Positions 47,302 through 54,639 of a stretch of DNA of 64,000 nt are shown piece by piece. This DNA comes from a virus: positions 65,134 through 129,133 of the IMG/VR virus record IMGVR_UViG_3300032220_001761. One strand, given 5' to 3'. The position numbers were made by a program, and so were the translations under genes. The notes under the pieces are model-generated. The model was not told the DNA's origin. It searched no databases and worked only from the letters and a program-made list of their open reading frames with translations. Position 1 is the stretch's first letter. Every line of letters begins with the position of its first letter.

Positions 47302-47568
47302 CTAATTCTTACATTCTTCAAGCTTTTCAGCAACAAGTTCACCAATTGTTTTTTTCCCTTGAATAACTTGAACCTCACTAATGAAGTTGTGAAGATGCTT
47401 CATTAAGAGATTAGCATGTTCAGGATCTTGTGAAGCTGTAAGAATTGTCATTGTTGAATGGGCAATGAAAAGACTTTGACCATCTTCTGAAATTGATCCT
47501 GTGATACCAAGCAATGTTGATAATTCTGCGATCTTGTTAATAAGCTGACTTTTGTTTGGTGATTCCAT
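47302..47568 (-). CDS. Hypothetical early protein
   Basis: 88 residues from MESPNKSQLINKIAELSTLL (50 upstream open codons are promoter DNA). Helical with SLFIAHSTMTILTA; ends VAEKLEECKN, TAG stop. Function unknown. Confidence 0.75.
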   Translation of the reverse strand: MESPNKSQLINKIAELSTLLGITGSISEDGQSLFIAHSTMTILTASQDPEHANLLMKHLHNFISEVQVIQGKKTIGELVAEKLEECKN

Positions 47569-47596
47569 TTTACTTTCTTTTAATTGGTTAGTATCG

Positions 47597-47635
47597 CTAA
47601 TGTAGAATATTCTACTTGGATAAAAAAAAGTTTTC
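47597..47635 (-). promoter_or_regulatory. Early promoter with perfect palindrome
   Basis: T-run, GTAGAATATTCTAC (perfect 14-bp inverted repeat), -7 TACATTAG. Confidence 0.85.
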
Positions 47636-47747
47636 AGAAAAAAAATCCAATTTTTTTTATAGAGAAGAATTAGGGCTGGCTGCCCGATTCTTCGTCGGGG
47701 GATCCTCGGAAGAATCATCTGTTAACATCCTGAATTCCTTTGGCCAC

Positions 47748-47774
47748 AAAAAAAGGAACCGAAGTTCCTTTCTT
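47748..47774 (-). terminator. Terminator
   Basis: AAAGGAAC-TTCG-GTTCCTTT then TTTTGTGG, after gene 47802-48050. Confidence 0.9.
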
Positions 47775-47801
47775 TGCTCATTTAATTTTCAACACCCAGG
47801 C

Positions 47802-48050
47802 CTAATCGACCCAGATTTCTTGTGTATCAGAAACGCTTCGCCAAGCTCCCTTTTCAAGGTCGTAGTATGAAGTTGCGTTTCCTGGTTTTGTTCCTCCCTT
47901 AGGTTGGTTTGTTGAAGGAACTCGATTTAGGTCCAAAGTTCCTAAAGCGATACGAAGTTCGCCTCCAACCTTTCTGAAATAAAATTTCTGTGCGCCTTGA
48001 CGAAGTCTGTCTTTGAGTTCGTCGTGAGTGATTTTTGTTAAACTTGCCAT
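47802..48050 (-). CDS. WYL_2/DUF2693-like small beta-barrel protein
   Basis: 82 residues. FYFRKVGGELRIALGTLDLN, PKGGTKPGNATSYYDLEKGA, WRSVSDTQEIWV follow the DUF2693/WYL_2 pattern (SH3/Sm-like) 'F.k..G..R.A.GT......P........Y.D...g.wRs'. A longer relative is at 58509-59006. Regulatory or nucleic-acid-binding role is suspected from the fold. TAG stop. Confidence 0.8.
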   Translation of the reverse strand: MASLTKITHDELKDRLRQGAQKFYFRKVGGELRIALGTLDLNRVPSTNQPKGGTKPGNATSYYDLEKGAWRSVSDTQEIWVD

Positions 48051-48078
48051 TTTGTTTTTCTTTAATTGGTTAGTGAGG

Positions 48079-48116
48079 CAAATATAGAAAATTCTATTGA
48101 ATAAAAAAAAATATTT
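48079..48116 (-). promoter_or_regulatory. Early promoter
   Basis: T8-run, TAGAATTTTCTA, exact -7 TATATTTG. Confidence 0.85.
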
Positions 48117-48221
48117 CTTGGAAAAAATAAAAAATATTTTTCTGAATAATTCGGCGGGCCTGATCAGCTTCTGGGGTTCCTCATTTTTGATCTCCTCCGA
48201 TAATCCGTTGGAGGAGGTTCC

Positions 48222-48626
48222 TTAACCGAACATAGTCAGGAAGCTGTTTCTTGACATCATACTTTCTATCAGTTGCTGAACTCTTTCATACTTCTTAGTT
48301 TCAATTGTTGTCCTTGAATCGATTCTTAGTTTGAGGGTTCCTCCGATACTTATAGCCTCGTAGTAGCCTAGTTGATGTTCTTTATTACAGAACTGTAACA
48401 TTGAAGATTCATTTAAAGTTGCACCACAAAAGTTACACCATTTAAGTTTAGGACCTGTTTCTTTAGGTACATTAACAACAATCTTTTCCTTAGGCTTAGT
48501 GTGAAGTATGGGTAATGCGTTTGCTTTTCCTGCTTTTCTGTCTCTGTATGCTTTATCTGTACATTTTTTTGAACAGTAAACTCCTCTTTTATTATGTTCT
48601 TGTCCGCATTGTATGCAAGTATCCAT
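48222..48626 (-). CDS. Zinc-ribbon protein
   Basis: 134 residues. Two Cys4-type motifs: CIQCGQEHNKRGVYCSKKC at the start and WCNFCGATLNESSMLQFCNK in the middle, separated by a Lys/Pro-rich linker. C-terminal helical tail. DNA- or RNA-binding is inferred. GATATACAT late-like box directly before the ATG. Confidence 0.82.
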   Translation of the reverse strand: MDTCIQCGQEHNKRGVYCSKKCTDKAYRDRKAGKANALPILHTKPKEKIVVNVPKETGPKLKWCNFCGATLNESSMLQFCNKEHQLGYYEAISIGGTLKLRIDSRTTIETKKYERVQQLIESMMSRNSFLTMFG

Positions 48627-48763
48627 ATGTATATCTTTGTTCTTTATATTGTAAATGTAAAGAAAAATTACAAGGCGATGCTTTTTTTATGAGGGGGTTC
48701 CTCTGTTATCTTTATGTGATTTCGATTCCGAAAGAAGAGCTATTAGTCTCTGTGTTTCCCCCT

Positions 48764-48811
48764 CTACGCACGCACGTACGCACGTATACGCACGGAGCCC
48801 CCAGGAGGGCC
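48764..48811. repeat. CGTACGCACG repeat element, copy 3
   Basis: TACGCACGCACGTACGCACG then TATACGCACGGAGCCCCCAG; the longest alternating purine-pyrimidine run of the four copies. Confidence 0.75.
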
Positions 48812-48817
48812 ACACCA

Positions 48818-48848
48818 CAAAAAAGGCCGATACTTAAAGTACCGGCCC
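48818..48848 (-). terminator. Terminator
   Basis: GGCCGGTACTT-TAA-GTATCGGCC type stem then TTTTTTGTGG, after gene 48886-49131. Confidence 0.85.
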
Positions 48849-48885
48849 CGACGTGTTAGGTCTATAACCAATTAAAACGCCAACA

Positions 48886-49131
48886 CTATATCGTAAAAGG
48901 ATGATGTGGATACTCTTCGTTCCATCTCTCCATTAAATTCAACCAATAATTTTTTTCGTTCTTGTATCGTAATACAACTTTAGTTAGCTCCGGATAACCT
49001 TTAGCTAAGTTATTCATATTCTCCAGATCTGCTTTGTACATTGTCTTGATTAAAGAATCAATAAATGATCCAGCCATGTCTTTTTTGTGCATGCAAAATT
49101 CATACTCAGCTGTAGATAATTTTTCTGACAT
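48886..49131 (-). CDS. Hypothetical early protein
   Basis: 81 residues, helical: MSEKLSTAEYEFCMHKKDMA, LIKTMYKADLENMNNLAKGY. TAG stop. Its 3' UTR contains the complement of the AACCAATTAA leader. Confidence 0.72.
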   Translation of the reverse strand: MSEKLSTAEYEFCMHKKDMAGSFIDSLIKTMYKADLENMNNLAKGYPELTKVVLRYKNEKNYWLNLMERWNEEYPHHPFTI

Positions 49132-49133
49132 AA

Positions 49134-49451
49134 TTAATATTTAGGTGGTGTAAAAAATAAAATGATTGCTCCTCCTTCTCTGAACTCGTCTTGTGCTAAA
49201 ATAACGCCGTCTAGCCGAGCTTTATCTGATGAACTAAGGTTATACCACTTAGCAACATATTCGGCTTCGTATGCGAAGCCTATTGGCTCCTGACGGCTCA
49301 TAGAACCAACGCAATATCCTAACTCTTTTAAGTGATTCTCTGCTGCATAGAATGCTTTGAATGTTCCATTAGCAGGGAAGTCTACAGCATGAACGATTTC
49401 ACGGTCTTGCCAGAATTTACCTTTTAGATGTGATGCGTGTTCGTGTGACAT
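49134..49451 (-). CDS. Conserved phage-type hypothetical protein
   Basis: 105 residues from MSHEHASHLKGKFWQDREIV, start just after the upstream stop. FKAFYAAENHLKELGYCVGSMSRQEPIGFAY and NLSSSDKARLDGVILAQDEFREGG form a domain that recurs in phages (from memory), function unknown. Confidence 0.8.
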   Translation of the reverse strand: MSHEHASHLKGKFWQDREIVHAVDFPANGTFKAFYAAENHLKELGYCVGSMSRQEPIGFAYEAEYVAKWYNLSSSDKARLDGVILAQDEFREGGAIILFFTPPKY

Positions 49452-49452
49452 A

Positions 49453-49686
49453 TTATTGTTCAAATTGATGTTCTTCAATTATACTAGCTCCGTAGATGTC
49501 TCCGTTTGCTCCGAAGCCAAACTTCTTACTTTTTATTTCAACAAGATAAAGAGTTCCTTCGCTCCAAAATGACCCACCTTTTTTTCTTTCTTCGAAAGCA
49601 TCCTTAGCTTCTTTTAATTCTTTGTGAATCTCGTAGCCGTCGCCATCAGGATCAGCTTCGATAATCATATATGTTTTATTAGACAT
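49453..49686 (-). CDS. Small early protein
   Basis: 77 residues: MSNKTYMIIEADPDGDGYEI, KELKEAKDAFEERKKGG, beta-rich end. First of a three-gene unit. Function unknown. Confidence 0.75.
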   Translation of the reverse strand: MSNKTYMIIEADPDGDGYEIHKELKEAKDAFEERKKGGSFWSEGTLYLVEIKSKKFGFGANGDIYGASIIEEHQFEQ

Positions 49687-49704
49687 TGAATTATATTATG
49701 AGCG

Positions 49705-49742
49705 TAAAGATAGAAAAATCTATTTAGATAAAAAAATCTTTT
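49705..49742 (-). promoter_or_regulatory. Early promoter
   Basis: T7-run, TAGATTTTTCTA, -7 TATCTTTA; GAGGAACCCCCGCA 49 bp upstream. Confidence 0.8.
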
Positions 49743-49845
49743 CCTAAATTTTTTTCATCGAAGTATGCAAAGCGGCTGCATACCTTGCGGGGGTTCCTCA
49801 CCACGACATCCGTGTTGCGGATGCTAAAATCCAAAGGCCACAAAA

Positions 49846-49871
49846 AAAGCCTGCTCTTTTGAACAGGCTGA
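49846..49871 (-). terminator. Terminator
   Basis: CAGCCTGTTC-AAAA-GAGCAGGCT then TTTTTTTGTGG, about 65 nt after the stop of 49938-50159. The 3' UTR between them holds CACCAGG/CCTGGTG pairing segments. Confidence 0.85.
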
Positions 49872-49937
49872 TCTGGCAGGAAAATACACCAGGTATCAGG
49901 AGTTTGGCAGCATCGCTTTATCCTGGTGGTTTGTTTA

Positions 49938-50159
49938 TCAGGAGTTGATTAAACTGTCAAATGTGTAATAGTTTCTTGTATCTCTGCGTAGGCGAAGAAC
50001 TTTGTGTTCCTTACCTTCTTCGTCTGTATGAAATTTACCAGTTTCTTCAAATGTTACTGTTGACCCAGGTTTCAATGTTGTAATTCCCTTTTCAGTGAAT
50101 TTAAGGCTAGAAAACATCTTCAGTTGTTTCTCAAGCGTTACCGTTACTTTGCGATTCAT
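49938..50159 (-). CDS. Small early protein related to C-terminus of 55578-55979
   Basis: 73 residues. LKPGSTVTFEETGKFHTDEE then KVLRLRRDTRNYYTFDSLI corresponds to AKPGTELTFEEMGKKGKATL and YRVRRGKRNFFTTSKELV of the other gene. A compact beta domain of unknown role, basic. Confidence 0.75.
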   Translation of the reverse strand: MNRKVTVTLEKQLKMFSSLKFTEKGITTLKPGSTVTFEETGKFHTDEEGKEHKVLRLRRDTRNYYTFDSLINS

Positions 50160-50190
50160 ATTCTATTAAAGCTTAATTTTTGATTTTTGT

Positions 50191-50436
50191 TCACAAGATT
50201 TGCTGATAATTATAAAAGTCGTTGAAAATATAGACTCTTTGACCTCCGTATTGATCCATTCCTCGGACTATTAGACTGTTTCCTTGCCACATTGCAGATT
50301 CAATTTCCATGTACAAGTTTGGGCTAGGTACATTTTGATAGTTGAATCTATCGTAGTATAAACTAATTGAGTTGTTTCTAGGGTTAACCTGAATAACTCC
50401 GTATGCTTTACACATTTCCCAGTTCATCTGTTTCAA
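50191..50436 (-). CDS. Hypothetical early protein
   Basis: 81 residues, Tyr/Asn-rich beta protein (NSISLYYDRFNYQNVPSPN, QRVYIFNDFYNYQQ). Function unknown. Confidence 0.72.
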   Translation of the reverse strand: MKQMNWEMCKAYGVIQVNPRNNSISLYYDRFNYQNVPSPNLYMEIESAMWQGNSLIVRGMDQYGGQRVYIFNDFYNYQQIL

Positions 50437-50449
50437 GTGTTTAGTTTTG

Positions 50450-50487
50450 CAAATCTATGATATTTTTCTATTCTAAAAAAACTTTAT
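50450..50487 (-). promoter_or_regulatory. Host-type promoter, variant
   Basis: -7 TAGATTTG and T7-run upstream; the inverted repeat is not conserved. Confidence 0.55.
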
Positions 50488-50509
50488 GCAACTTTTTAAC
50501 ATATAAATG

Positions 50510-50968
50510 TTAATAAGGTATTTTTATAACCATCACCTCGGTTCTGGTCCCAAAAATCGGTTTGTCATCTTTTTCAATGCCTCGGATGTAAACAAAAGCA
50601 TATCCCGTAGTATTACTAGCTACTGGAGATTTAACTTCTAACTCGTCCAAGACATAAACTTTATCAATGACTTCCATTATGCTTTCATAGTTCTTTCTAG
50701 AATCTTCATCTTCGAACATTACAGCACCAAAGAATTTTTTCCTGAAGTCTGTTGAGGATTGCTCATCAATAAGAAAGTCAACATCAGTTGGGAAGGTATA
50801 TCCTCTCACACTTACAATATCAACTTTCGTTTCAGTTACTCTTCTTATCAATTCCTTTATAGTGTATTCACCACGGAACTCTAATCCGAACTTCTCAAAG
50901 AAGATCCGGTAGAAATCACTGATGTGGATGTCACGATTAGAAACCAATTCTAAAAGAGTGTTTGTCAT
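50510..50968 (-). CDS. Hypothetical early protein
   Basis: 152 residues, MTNTLLELVSNRDIHISDFY, then FEKFGLEFRGEYTIKELIRR and a C-terminal beta part with TGYAFVYIRGIEKDDKPIFG. No family recognised. Confidence 0.75.
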   Translation of the reverse strand: MTNTLLELVSNRDIHISDFYRIFFEKFGLEFRGEYTIKELIRRVTETKVDIVSVRGYTFPTDVDFLIDEQSSTDFRKKFFGAVMFEDEDSRKNYESIMEVIDKVYVLDELEVKSPVASNTTGYAFVYIRGIEKDDKPIFGTRTEVMVIKIPY

Positions 50969-50970
50969 TC

Positions 50971-51066
50971 TTACTTTGGTTTGTTTATTGGTTTCGTTCC
51001 TTTAGCGATTTCATAATAATAACCGCTTTGTTTTGGCTTGGTAGCCGATGATTTGACTTTTGCCAT
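50971..51066 (-). CDS. Very small basic protein (31 residues)
   Basis: MAKVKSSATKPKQSGYYYEI then AKGTKPINKPK. Between an early promoter with TATATTTG and the next gene (2 nt away). Could be a leader peptide. Confidence 0.5.
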   Translation of the reverse strand: MAKVKSSATKPKQSGYYYEIAKGTKPINKPK

Positions 51067-51090
51067 TGTTATTAGTTTTAAAATTTAGCG

Positions 51091-51128
51091 CAAATATAGA
51101 TTAATCTACCTGATTAAAAAAAGATTAC
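51091..51128 (-). promoter_or_regulatory. Early promoter
   Basis: T-run, GTAGATTAATCTA palindrome, exact -7 TATATTTG. Overlaps the end of the ART-like gene. Confidence 0.8.
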
Positions 51129-51439
51129 CCCATTTTGAAGAGGTGAATCTCTTTAATTGCTTTAGCCGGGATGTTCTTAGGAGATAGTAAACTCTTACCT
51201 ACTCCAAACAATTGCACCATAAATGGAGAATGATCAGTACCTTCTTCTAACTTCTTCTCATCAACTTCTACCTCCACTATGGCTAGTAAAGTCTCGCCTT
51301 GTGCACGTAATCTGAATCCTATCCATCTCTGAGCTGATTCAATTGAATCAGTGAGATAGACACCTTCGAATCGAGAGATCAATCCTTTCTTCTTAATTGA
51401 CTCTACGTTGTTTGCGGATGTTGCGTGATATAGTCTCAT
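51125..51439 (-). CDS. ADP-ribosyltransferase-like / RNA 2'-phosphotransferase-fold protein
   Basis: 104 residues. MRLYHATSANNVESIKKKGL, then EGVYLTDSIESAQRWIGFRL and FGVGKSLLSPKNIPAKAI fit the small ART-like fold: strand with H-x-T for NAD ribose, GvYLT-x-s-x-x-A (second strand) and a late acidic/SP segment. T4-type phages use early ARTs (Alt, ModA) to modify host RNA polymerase; here size and context (early region) are compatible, but the catalytic Glu is not certain. Confidence 0.72.
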   Translation of the reverse strand: MRLYHATSANNVESIKKKGLISRFEGVYLTDSIESAQRWIGFRLRAQGETLLAIVEVEVDEKKLEEGTDHSPFMVQLFGVGKSLLSPKNIPAKAIKEIHLFKMG

Positions 51440-51645
51440 TGTGCAGAAGTTTTAGGTGCAAACATTTTACGTCCATTATCCATGAAGGTGTCATAAGCTT
51501 CGTGACCCATGTCATCTCGTAGCTCATTCTTCATTTGGCTAAGCTCCGATGCCATTTCAAATGCCTTAATTGGATTGGTCTCGCTTTTAAGGTCCCAGTT
51601 CAGATCGATAATCTTACTTAATTTTTTTCTTTGTGGTTCAGTCAT
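51436..51645 (-). CDS. Small early helical protein
   Basis: 69 residues: MTEPQRKKLSKIIDLNWDLK, ASELSQMKNELRDDMGHEAY. Overlaps the ART-like gene by 4 nt (ATGA), so the two are co-translated; possible partner, unproven. Confidence 0.72.
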   Translation of the reverse strand: MTEPQRKKLSKIIDLNWDLKSETNPIKAFEMASELSQMKNELRDDMGHEAYDTFMDNGRKMFAPKTSAQ

Positions 51646-51672
51646 AACTTTTAATCTAATTGGTTAGTATCG

Positions 51673-51710
51673 CTAATGTAGAATATTCTACTTAGATAAA
51701 AAAATGTTTC
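51673..51710 (-). promoter_or_regulatory. Early promoter
   Basis: AAACATTTTTTTATC, GTAGAATATTCTAC (perfect), -7 TACATTAG. Confidence 0.85.
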
Positions 51711-51724
51711 CTGAAATATTTTTA

Positions 51725-52126
51725 TTACCCAAAGATTACTTCTTTATAGAATACAGTTTGAAGAATACAATCTGCAGTATCTGCATCATCATTCTCGTTA
51801 ATCGCATCCATTAAATGACGTAGGGGTGTCATAGCCACACGTGAATGAACATGCTTTAAGGTAATTGATTTATTACCTACTCCGTTCTCTTCATCAACTA
51901 GAGTTAGCTTACCACCGATTCTTAGGATTTCCATCCAAACATCTTCTCGACAAATTGTGTCTGTAAAGATTCCTTTCTTTTGTTTGTCTGTCAAACTTTT
52001 CTTTGCCTCTTTGTAATCCTTTTCGGTATAATCTAGAGATAATCCATAAGAGGAAATGTTACTACCGTTACACAATGCGTTGTGAAAGTGTTTTTCTGAT
52101 TCTTCGTGAGTTAATACGATTTTCAT
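51725..52126 (-). CDS. Conserved phage-type hypothetical protein
   Basis: 133 residues: MKIVLTHEESEKHFHNALCN, SYGLSLDYTEKDYKEAKKSL, CREDVWMEILRIGGKLTLVD. The middle 'edv.meiLr.GgkL...D.E' pattern recurs in phages. Function unknown. Confidence 0.8.
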   Translation of the reverse strand: MKIVLTHEESEKHFHNALCNGSNISSYGLSLDYTEKDYKEAKKSLTDKQKKGIFTDTICREDVWMEILRIGGKLTLVDEENGVGNKSITLKHVHSRVAMTPLRHLMDAINENDDADTADCILQTVFYKEVIFG

Positions 52127-52155
52127 GTCTTTATATTTTTAATTGGTTAATGACG

Positions 52156-52193
52156 CTAAAGTAGAAACTTCTACTTGGATAAAAAAATGTTTT
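52156..52193 (-). promoter_or_regulatory. Early promoter
   Basis: AAACATTTTTTTATCC, GTAGAAGTTTCTAC, -7 TACTTTAG. Confidence 0.85.
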
Positions 52194-52249
52194 CTGAAAA
52201 AATTCCAATTATTTTTATAAGGAAAAAGTAGGGAAAAGTAGGATGTGCT

Positions 52250-52262
52250 GCGGGGGTTCCTC
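52250..52262 (-). repeat. GAGGAACCCCCGC spacer element (representative)
   Basis: Non-transcribed spacer element between a terminator (right end at 52301) and the next promoter. Similar copies, same orientation, near 38244, 38969, 41811, 41879, 42402, 45542, 45931, 46658, 48174, 48693, 49791, 52971, 55482, 57037, 57968, 59225, 62893; reverse at 47211. Confidence 0.75.
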
Positions 52263-52300
52263 GGCAGTCTTATGCTAGCCATAGGTTTTTCTTAGGCCAC

Positions 52301-52327
52301 AAAAAAAGGACCCGAAGGTCCTTTTTG
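52301..52327 (-). terminator. Terminator
   Basis: AAAGGACC-TTCG-GGTCCTTT then TTTTGTGG, after gene 52344-52547. Confidence 0.9.
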
Positions 52328-52343
52328 ATGATTGCTGAATTTT

Positions 52344-52547
52344 CTAATCATCCAATTCTTCGTAGTCATCTTCATCTACGAATATTCCATATTCATTTAT
52401 GTAGGAATCGACGTTTGCCTGATCTCCTTCAACTGAAAATGTTCCATCCTCGTTCATGTCAACTTCCAAATCATAATCTTTTTCAATCTCTTCCTTAGAT
52501 CCTCCAGGAATACGAGGGTCGTTAATTAATGCTCTTACCTTTGCCAT
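52344..52547 (-). CDS. Small acidic early protein
   Basis: 67 residues from MAKVRALINDPRIPGGSKEE; the ATG at 52601 would overlap the upstream gene. Strongly acidic end (FVDEDDYEELDD). DNA-mimic-like acidity is noted but no function is assigned. Confidence 0.72.
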   Translation of the reverse strand: MAKVRALINDPRIPGGSKEEIEKDYDLEVDMNEDGTFSVEGDQANVDSYINEYGIFVDEDDYEELDD

Positions 52548-52560
52548 GTTCTTGATTAGA

Positions 52561-52854
52561 TTAGTTAATGTTAATTTTGATTCTTTTGTTTTCTGATCCA
52601 TCCCATTCGGTTTTTACACCGTGCTTATTAAGAACAGATACGATTTCGTTTCCGTTGCCGGACCAAGCAAGATGACATTCTCCAGTACTCCTCAATTCCG
52701 AGTTATCCTGGTTGTGATAGAAAACTGCTCGTTCGCCTTTTTCATCTGGTACTTCTGCCCATGCACATGTTTGACAGCATTTAAAGTTTTGACGTGCAAA
52801 GTAACCTAACTTACGGAGCTCTTTAAAAGCTTCTGTTAAATTTGATTTGTTCAT
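52561..52854 (-). CDS. DUF6891-like protein
   Basis: 97 residues. LRKLGYFARQNFKCCQTCAWAEV, VFYHNQDNSELRSTGECHLAW, VLNKHGVKTEWDGSENKRIKI reproduce the DUF6891 pattern 'GyfA..nf.CC.sCg...VFyh.QD......G.l.l...G......v...L...G....WdG....RI'. Function unknown. Confidence 0.8.
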   Translation of the reverse strand: MNKSNLTEAFKELRKLGYFARQNFKCCQTCAWAEVPDEKGERAVFYHNQDNSELRSTGECHLAWSGNGNEIVSVLNKHGVKTEWDGSENKRIKININ

Positions 52855-52882
52855 GTTATTTTGTTTTAATTGGTTAGTGAGG

Positions 52883-52920
52883 CAAATGTAGATAATTCTA
52901 CTTGGATAAAAAAATGTTTT
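52883..52920 (-). promoter_or_regulatory. Early promoter
   Basis: AAACATTTTTTTATCC, GTAGAATTATCTAC, exact -7 TACATTTG. Confidence 0.85.
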
Positions 52921-53018
52921 TGGAAATATTTTTTAAATAAACCTATAGGTTTGGACAACATCCGAAGCCGGGGGTTCCTCAACATCGCCTCCACAGCCAC
53001 ATCCAGAATTCCTTTGCC

Positions 53019-53049
53019 CACAAAAAAGGCCCGGAATTACTCCGAGCCG
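53019..53049 (-). terminator. Terminator
   Basis: GGCTCGGA-GTAA-TTCCGGGCC then TTTTTTGTGG, after gene 53077-53517. The 3' UTR also contains TTAATTGGTTAG. Confidence 0.85.
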
Positions 53050-53076
53050 ATTTTGATTTATAACCCAACTAACCAA

Positions 53077-53517
53077 TTAATGGCCTCCGACCAGCAATTC
53101 AGATCCATCTAGAACTGCTGACAATTTCTGTGGTGGTTGATTTCTTGCAGAGTAACCATCTTTGATTACCCATTCGTTGTCCTTCGTGAATAAGTAGCCA
53201 TACTCTTCAAGGTCACCTGCAAAGTAATTCTCTACTGCAATGCTTTTTTTAGCTTGCAAAGGTTCTCCACGGTCACGGTGATAAGCTACTGTTACACCCT
53301 CTGATGGGTTTTCGAATGTGTGTCCTTCCGGGGCATCAATTTCTTTATCCAAAGAACTAATTGACCCAAGGGCAATTAACTGCTCGACCTTCTTACGGTC
53401 TTGATAGTGGTCATTCAATATACGACCATTGTTTTCAGGATAACCATCCCAGTGGCAGTAAACTGAAGTTACTGATCCATCTTGATTTTCGATTCCGATT
53501 CTTGAACGTGTTGCCAT
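53077..53517 (-). CDS. Conserved phage protein with YCHWDGYP motif
   Basis: 146 residues. MATRSRIGIENQDGSVTSVYC then HWDGYPENNGRILNDHY and IALGSISSLDKEID match a large phage family ('RigI...DG.v.siYcHwDGYp...G..L..hY......v..Li.lG.iS.l'). C-terminal GYLFTKDNEWVIKDG also typical. Function unknown. Confidence 0.9.
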   Translation of the reverse strand: MATRSRIGIENQDGSVTSVYCHWDGYPENNGRILNDHYQDRKKVEQLIALGSISSLDKEIDAPEGHTFENPSEGVTVAYHRDRGEPLQAKKSIAVENYFAGDLEEYGYLFTKDNEWVIKDGYSARNQPPQKLSAVLDGSELLVGGH

Positions 53518-53546
53518 GTTTTTATTTTTTTAATTGGTTAATGACG

Positions 53547-53584
53547 CTAATGTAGAAAATTCTATTTGAATAAAAAAATGTTTT
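53547..53584 (-). promoter_or_regulatory. Early promoter
   Basis: AAACATTTTTTTATTC, TAGAATTTTCTAC, -7 TACATTAG; directly follows the neighbouring gene with no terminator. Confidence 0.85.
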
Positions 53585-53855
53585 ATGGAATATTTCCAAT
53601 TTCAGTTGCAAGAATTGTAATACCAAACTCGTCATCAACATCAGGACCATGAACACCTGGCTCGTAATCAGGATCACCATCTGCAAAGTATTCGCCTATA
53701 AGTCCCTGAAGTTCATCTTCATTGTTAGCTCTCCAAAGTTCTGTTCGAGTGTCTTCAGAATCTTCAACATCTACCCAAACCACTGCAAATAGTTTTTCTC
53801 CTTTTGGATCACCGTTGATTTTGCTCTCGTCAATTGATACATTAAATGATTTCAT
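53583..53855 (-). CDS. Acidic hypothetical early protein
   Basis: 90 residues, very acidic (DVEDSEDTRTELWRANNEDE, YFADGDPDYEPGVHGPDVDD). Starts MKSFNVSIDESKINGDPKGE. Acidity and size would suit a nucleic-acid mimic; not proven. Confidence 0.75.
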   Translation of the reverse strand: MKSFNVSIDESKINGDPKGEKLFAVVWVDVEDSEDTRTELWRANNEDELQGLIGEYFADGDPDYEPGVHGPDVDDEFGITILATEIGNIP

Positions 53856-53883
53856 GTTAATAGGATTTTAATTGGTTATGACG

Positions 53884-53920
53884 CTAATGTAGATAATTCT
53901 ACTTGGATAAAAAAATGTTT
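53884..53920 (-). promoter_or_regulatory. Early promoter
   Basis: AAACATTTTTTTATCC, GTAGAATTATCTAC, -7 TACATTAG. Confidence 0.85.
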
Positions 53921-53942
53921 TAAGAATTAAATCTATTCTTTC

Positions 53943-54206
53943 CTAAATACATCCTTTCACGTGACGTAGAGCTTCCTCGTATGAACTACAAAGAAAGTCG
54001 TGCTCATCGCTGTCACCCCTCCCGATAAAAAATCCTGGCACCCATTCAGGTTGACAACTTTCTTTCTTCGAGAGAAAAGTTATCTGGAGTTCTTTCTCCA
54101 CTGTGAGATCGCTGCTAATCATGTAGAGGTTGTCAAAGTGAGTGTCTTTTTTCACTGTCCCGTTGAGGGCTTCCGCTAATTTTCTAGCTTTTTCTGGTAC
54201 TCTCAT
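53943..54206 (-). CDS. Hypothetical early protein
   Basis: 87 residues: MRVPEKARKLAEALNGTVKK, then WVPGFFIGRGDSDEHDFLCS and a C-terminal helix. No family recognised. Confidence 0.75.
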   Translation of the reverse strand: MRVPEKARKLAEALNGTVKKDTHFDNLYMISSDLTVEKELQITFLSKKESCQPEWVPGFFIGRGDSDEHDFLCSSYEEALRHVKGCI

Positions 54207-54233
54207 TTTCTTTTAGTATAATTGGTTATGACG

Positions 54234-54270
54234 CTAATGTAGATAATTCTACCCGGATAAAAAAACGCTT
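54234..54270 (-). promoter_or_regulatory. Early promoter
   Basis: Shared core with GTAGAATTATCTAC and -7 TACATTAG; the -33 end is CGTTTTTTTATCC. Confidence 0.8.
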
Positions 54271-54277
54271 CGGAGGA

Positions 54278-54526
54278 TTAAATCCATTTTTTTCTGTAGT
54301 CGTGATAGTGAAATCTATCACCAGAATGGTCATCTCTAAATATCAAAGTGTACTGGCCATCTCCTAGCTCTCCAGTTACACTATATCTAAAACCCCAATC
54401 CTCCTTAAGGTCTTTTCTAGCGGATTCCCTAGAGCATCTTGAAAGCTCTTCCCAGAGAGTGATAAGGGCGCTCAGAGCCTTCCTATTCTCCTTTTTGAGG
54501 TCATCATATGAGAGTATTCTTGTCAT
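54278..54526 (-). CDS. Hypothetical early protein
   Basis: 82 residues: MTRILSYDDLKKENRK, then RKDLKEDWGFRYSVTGELGD and HSGDRFHYHDYRKKWI. Basic-aromatic. No family recognised. Confidence 0.74.
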   Translation of the reverse strand: MTRILSYDDLKKENRKALSALITLWEELSRCSRESARKDLKEDWGFRYSVTGELGDGQYTLIFRDDHSGDRFHYHDYRKKWI

Positions 54527-54554
54527 ATCTTTTAGAATTAAATTGGTTATTCCG

Positions 54555-54592
54555 CTAATATAGATAATTCTACTTGGATAAAAAAATGTTTT
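54555..54592 (-). promoter_or_regulatory. Early promoter
   Basis: AAACATTTTTTTATCC, GTAGAATTATCTA, -7 TATATTAG. Confidence 0.85.
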
Positions 54593-54639
54593 TCAAATTA
54601 TTGGTCTCCGTAATCTCTAGACCACTCAGCTATGATTGA

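Noticed and set aside
49870-49935. Riboswitch-like 3' UTR with CACCAGG/CCTGGTG pairs
   Set aside because: It lies downstream of the gene; pairing is weak and could be chance.
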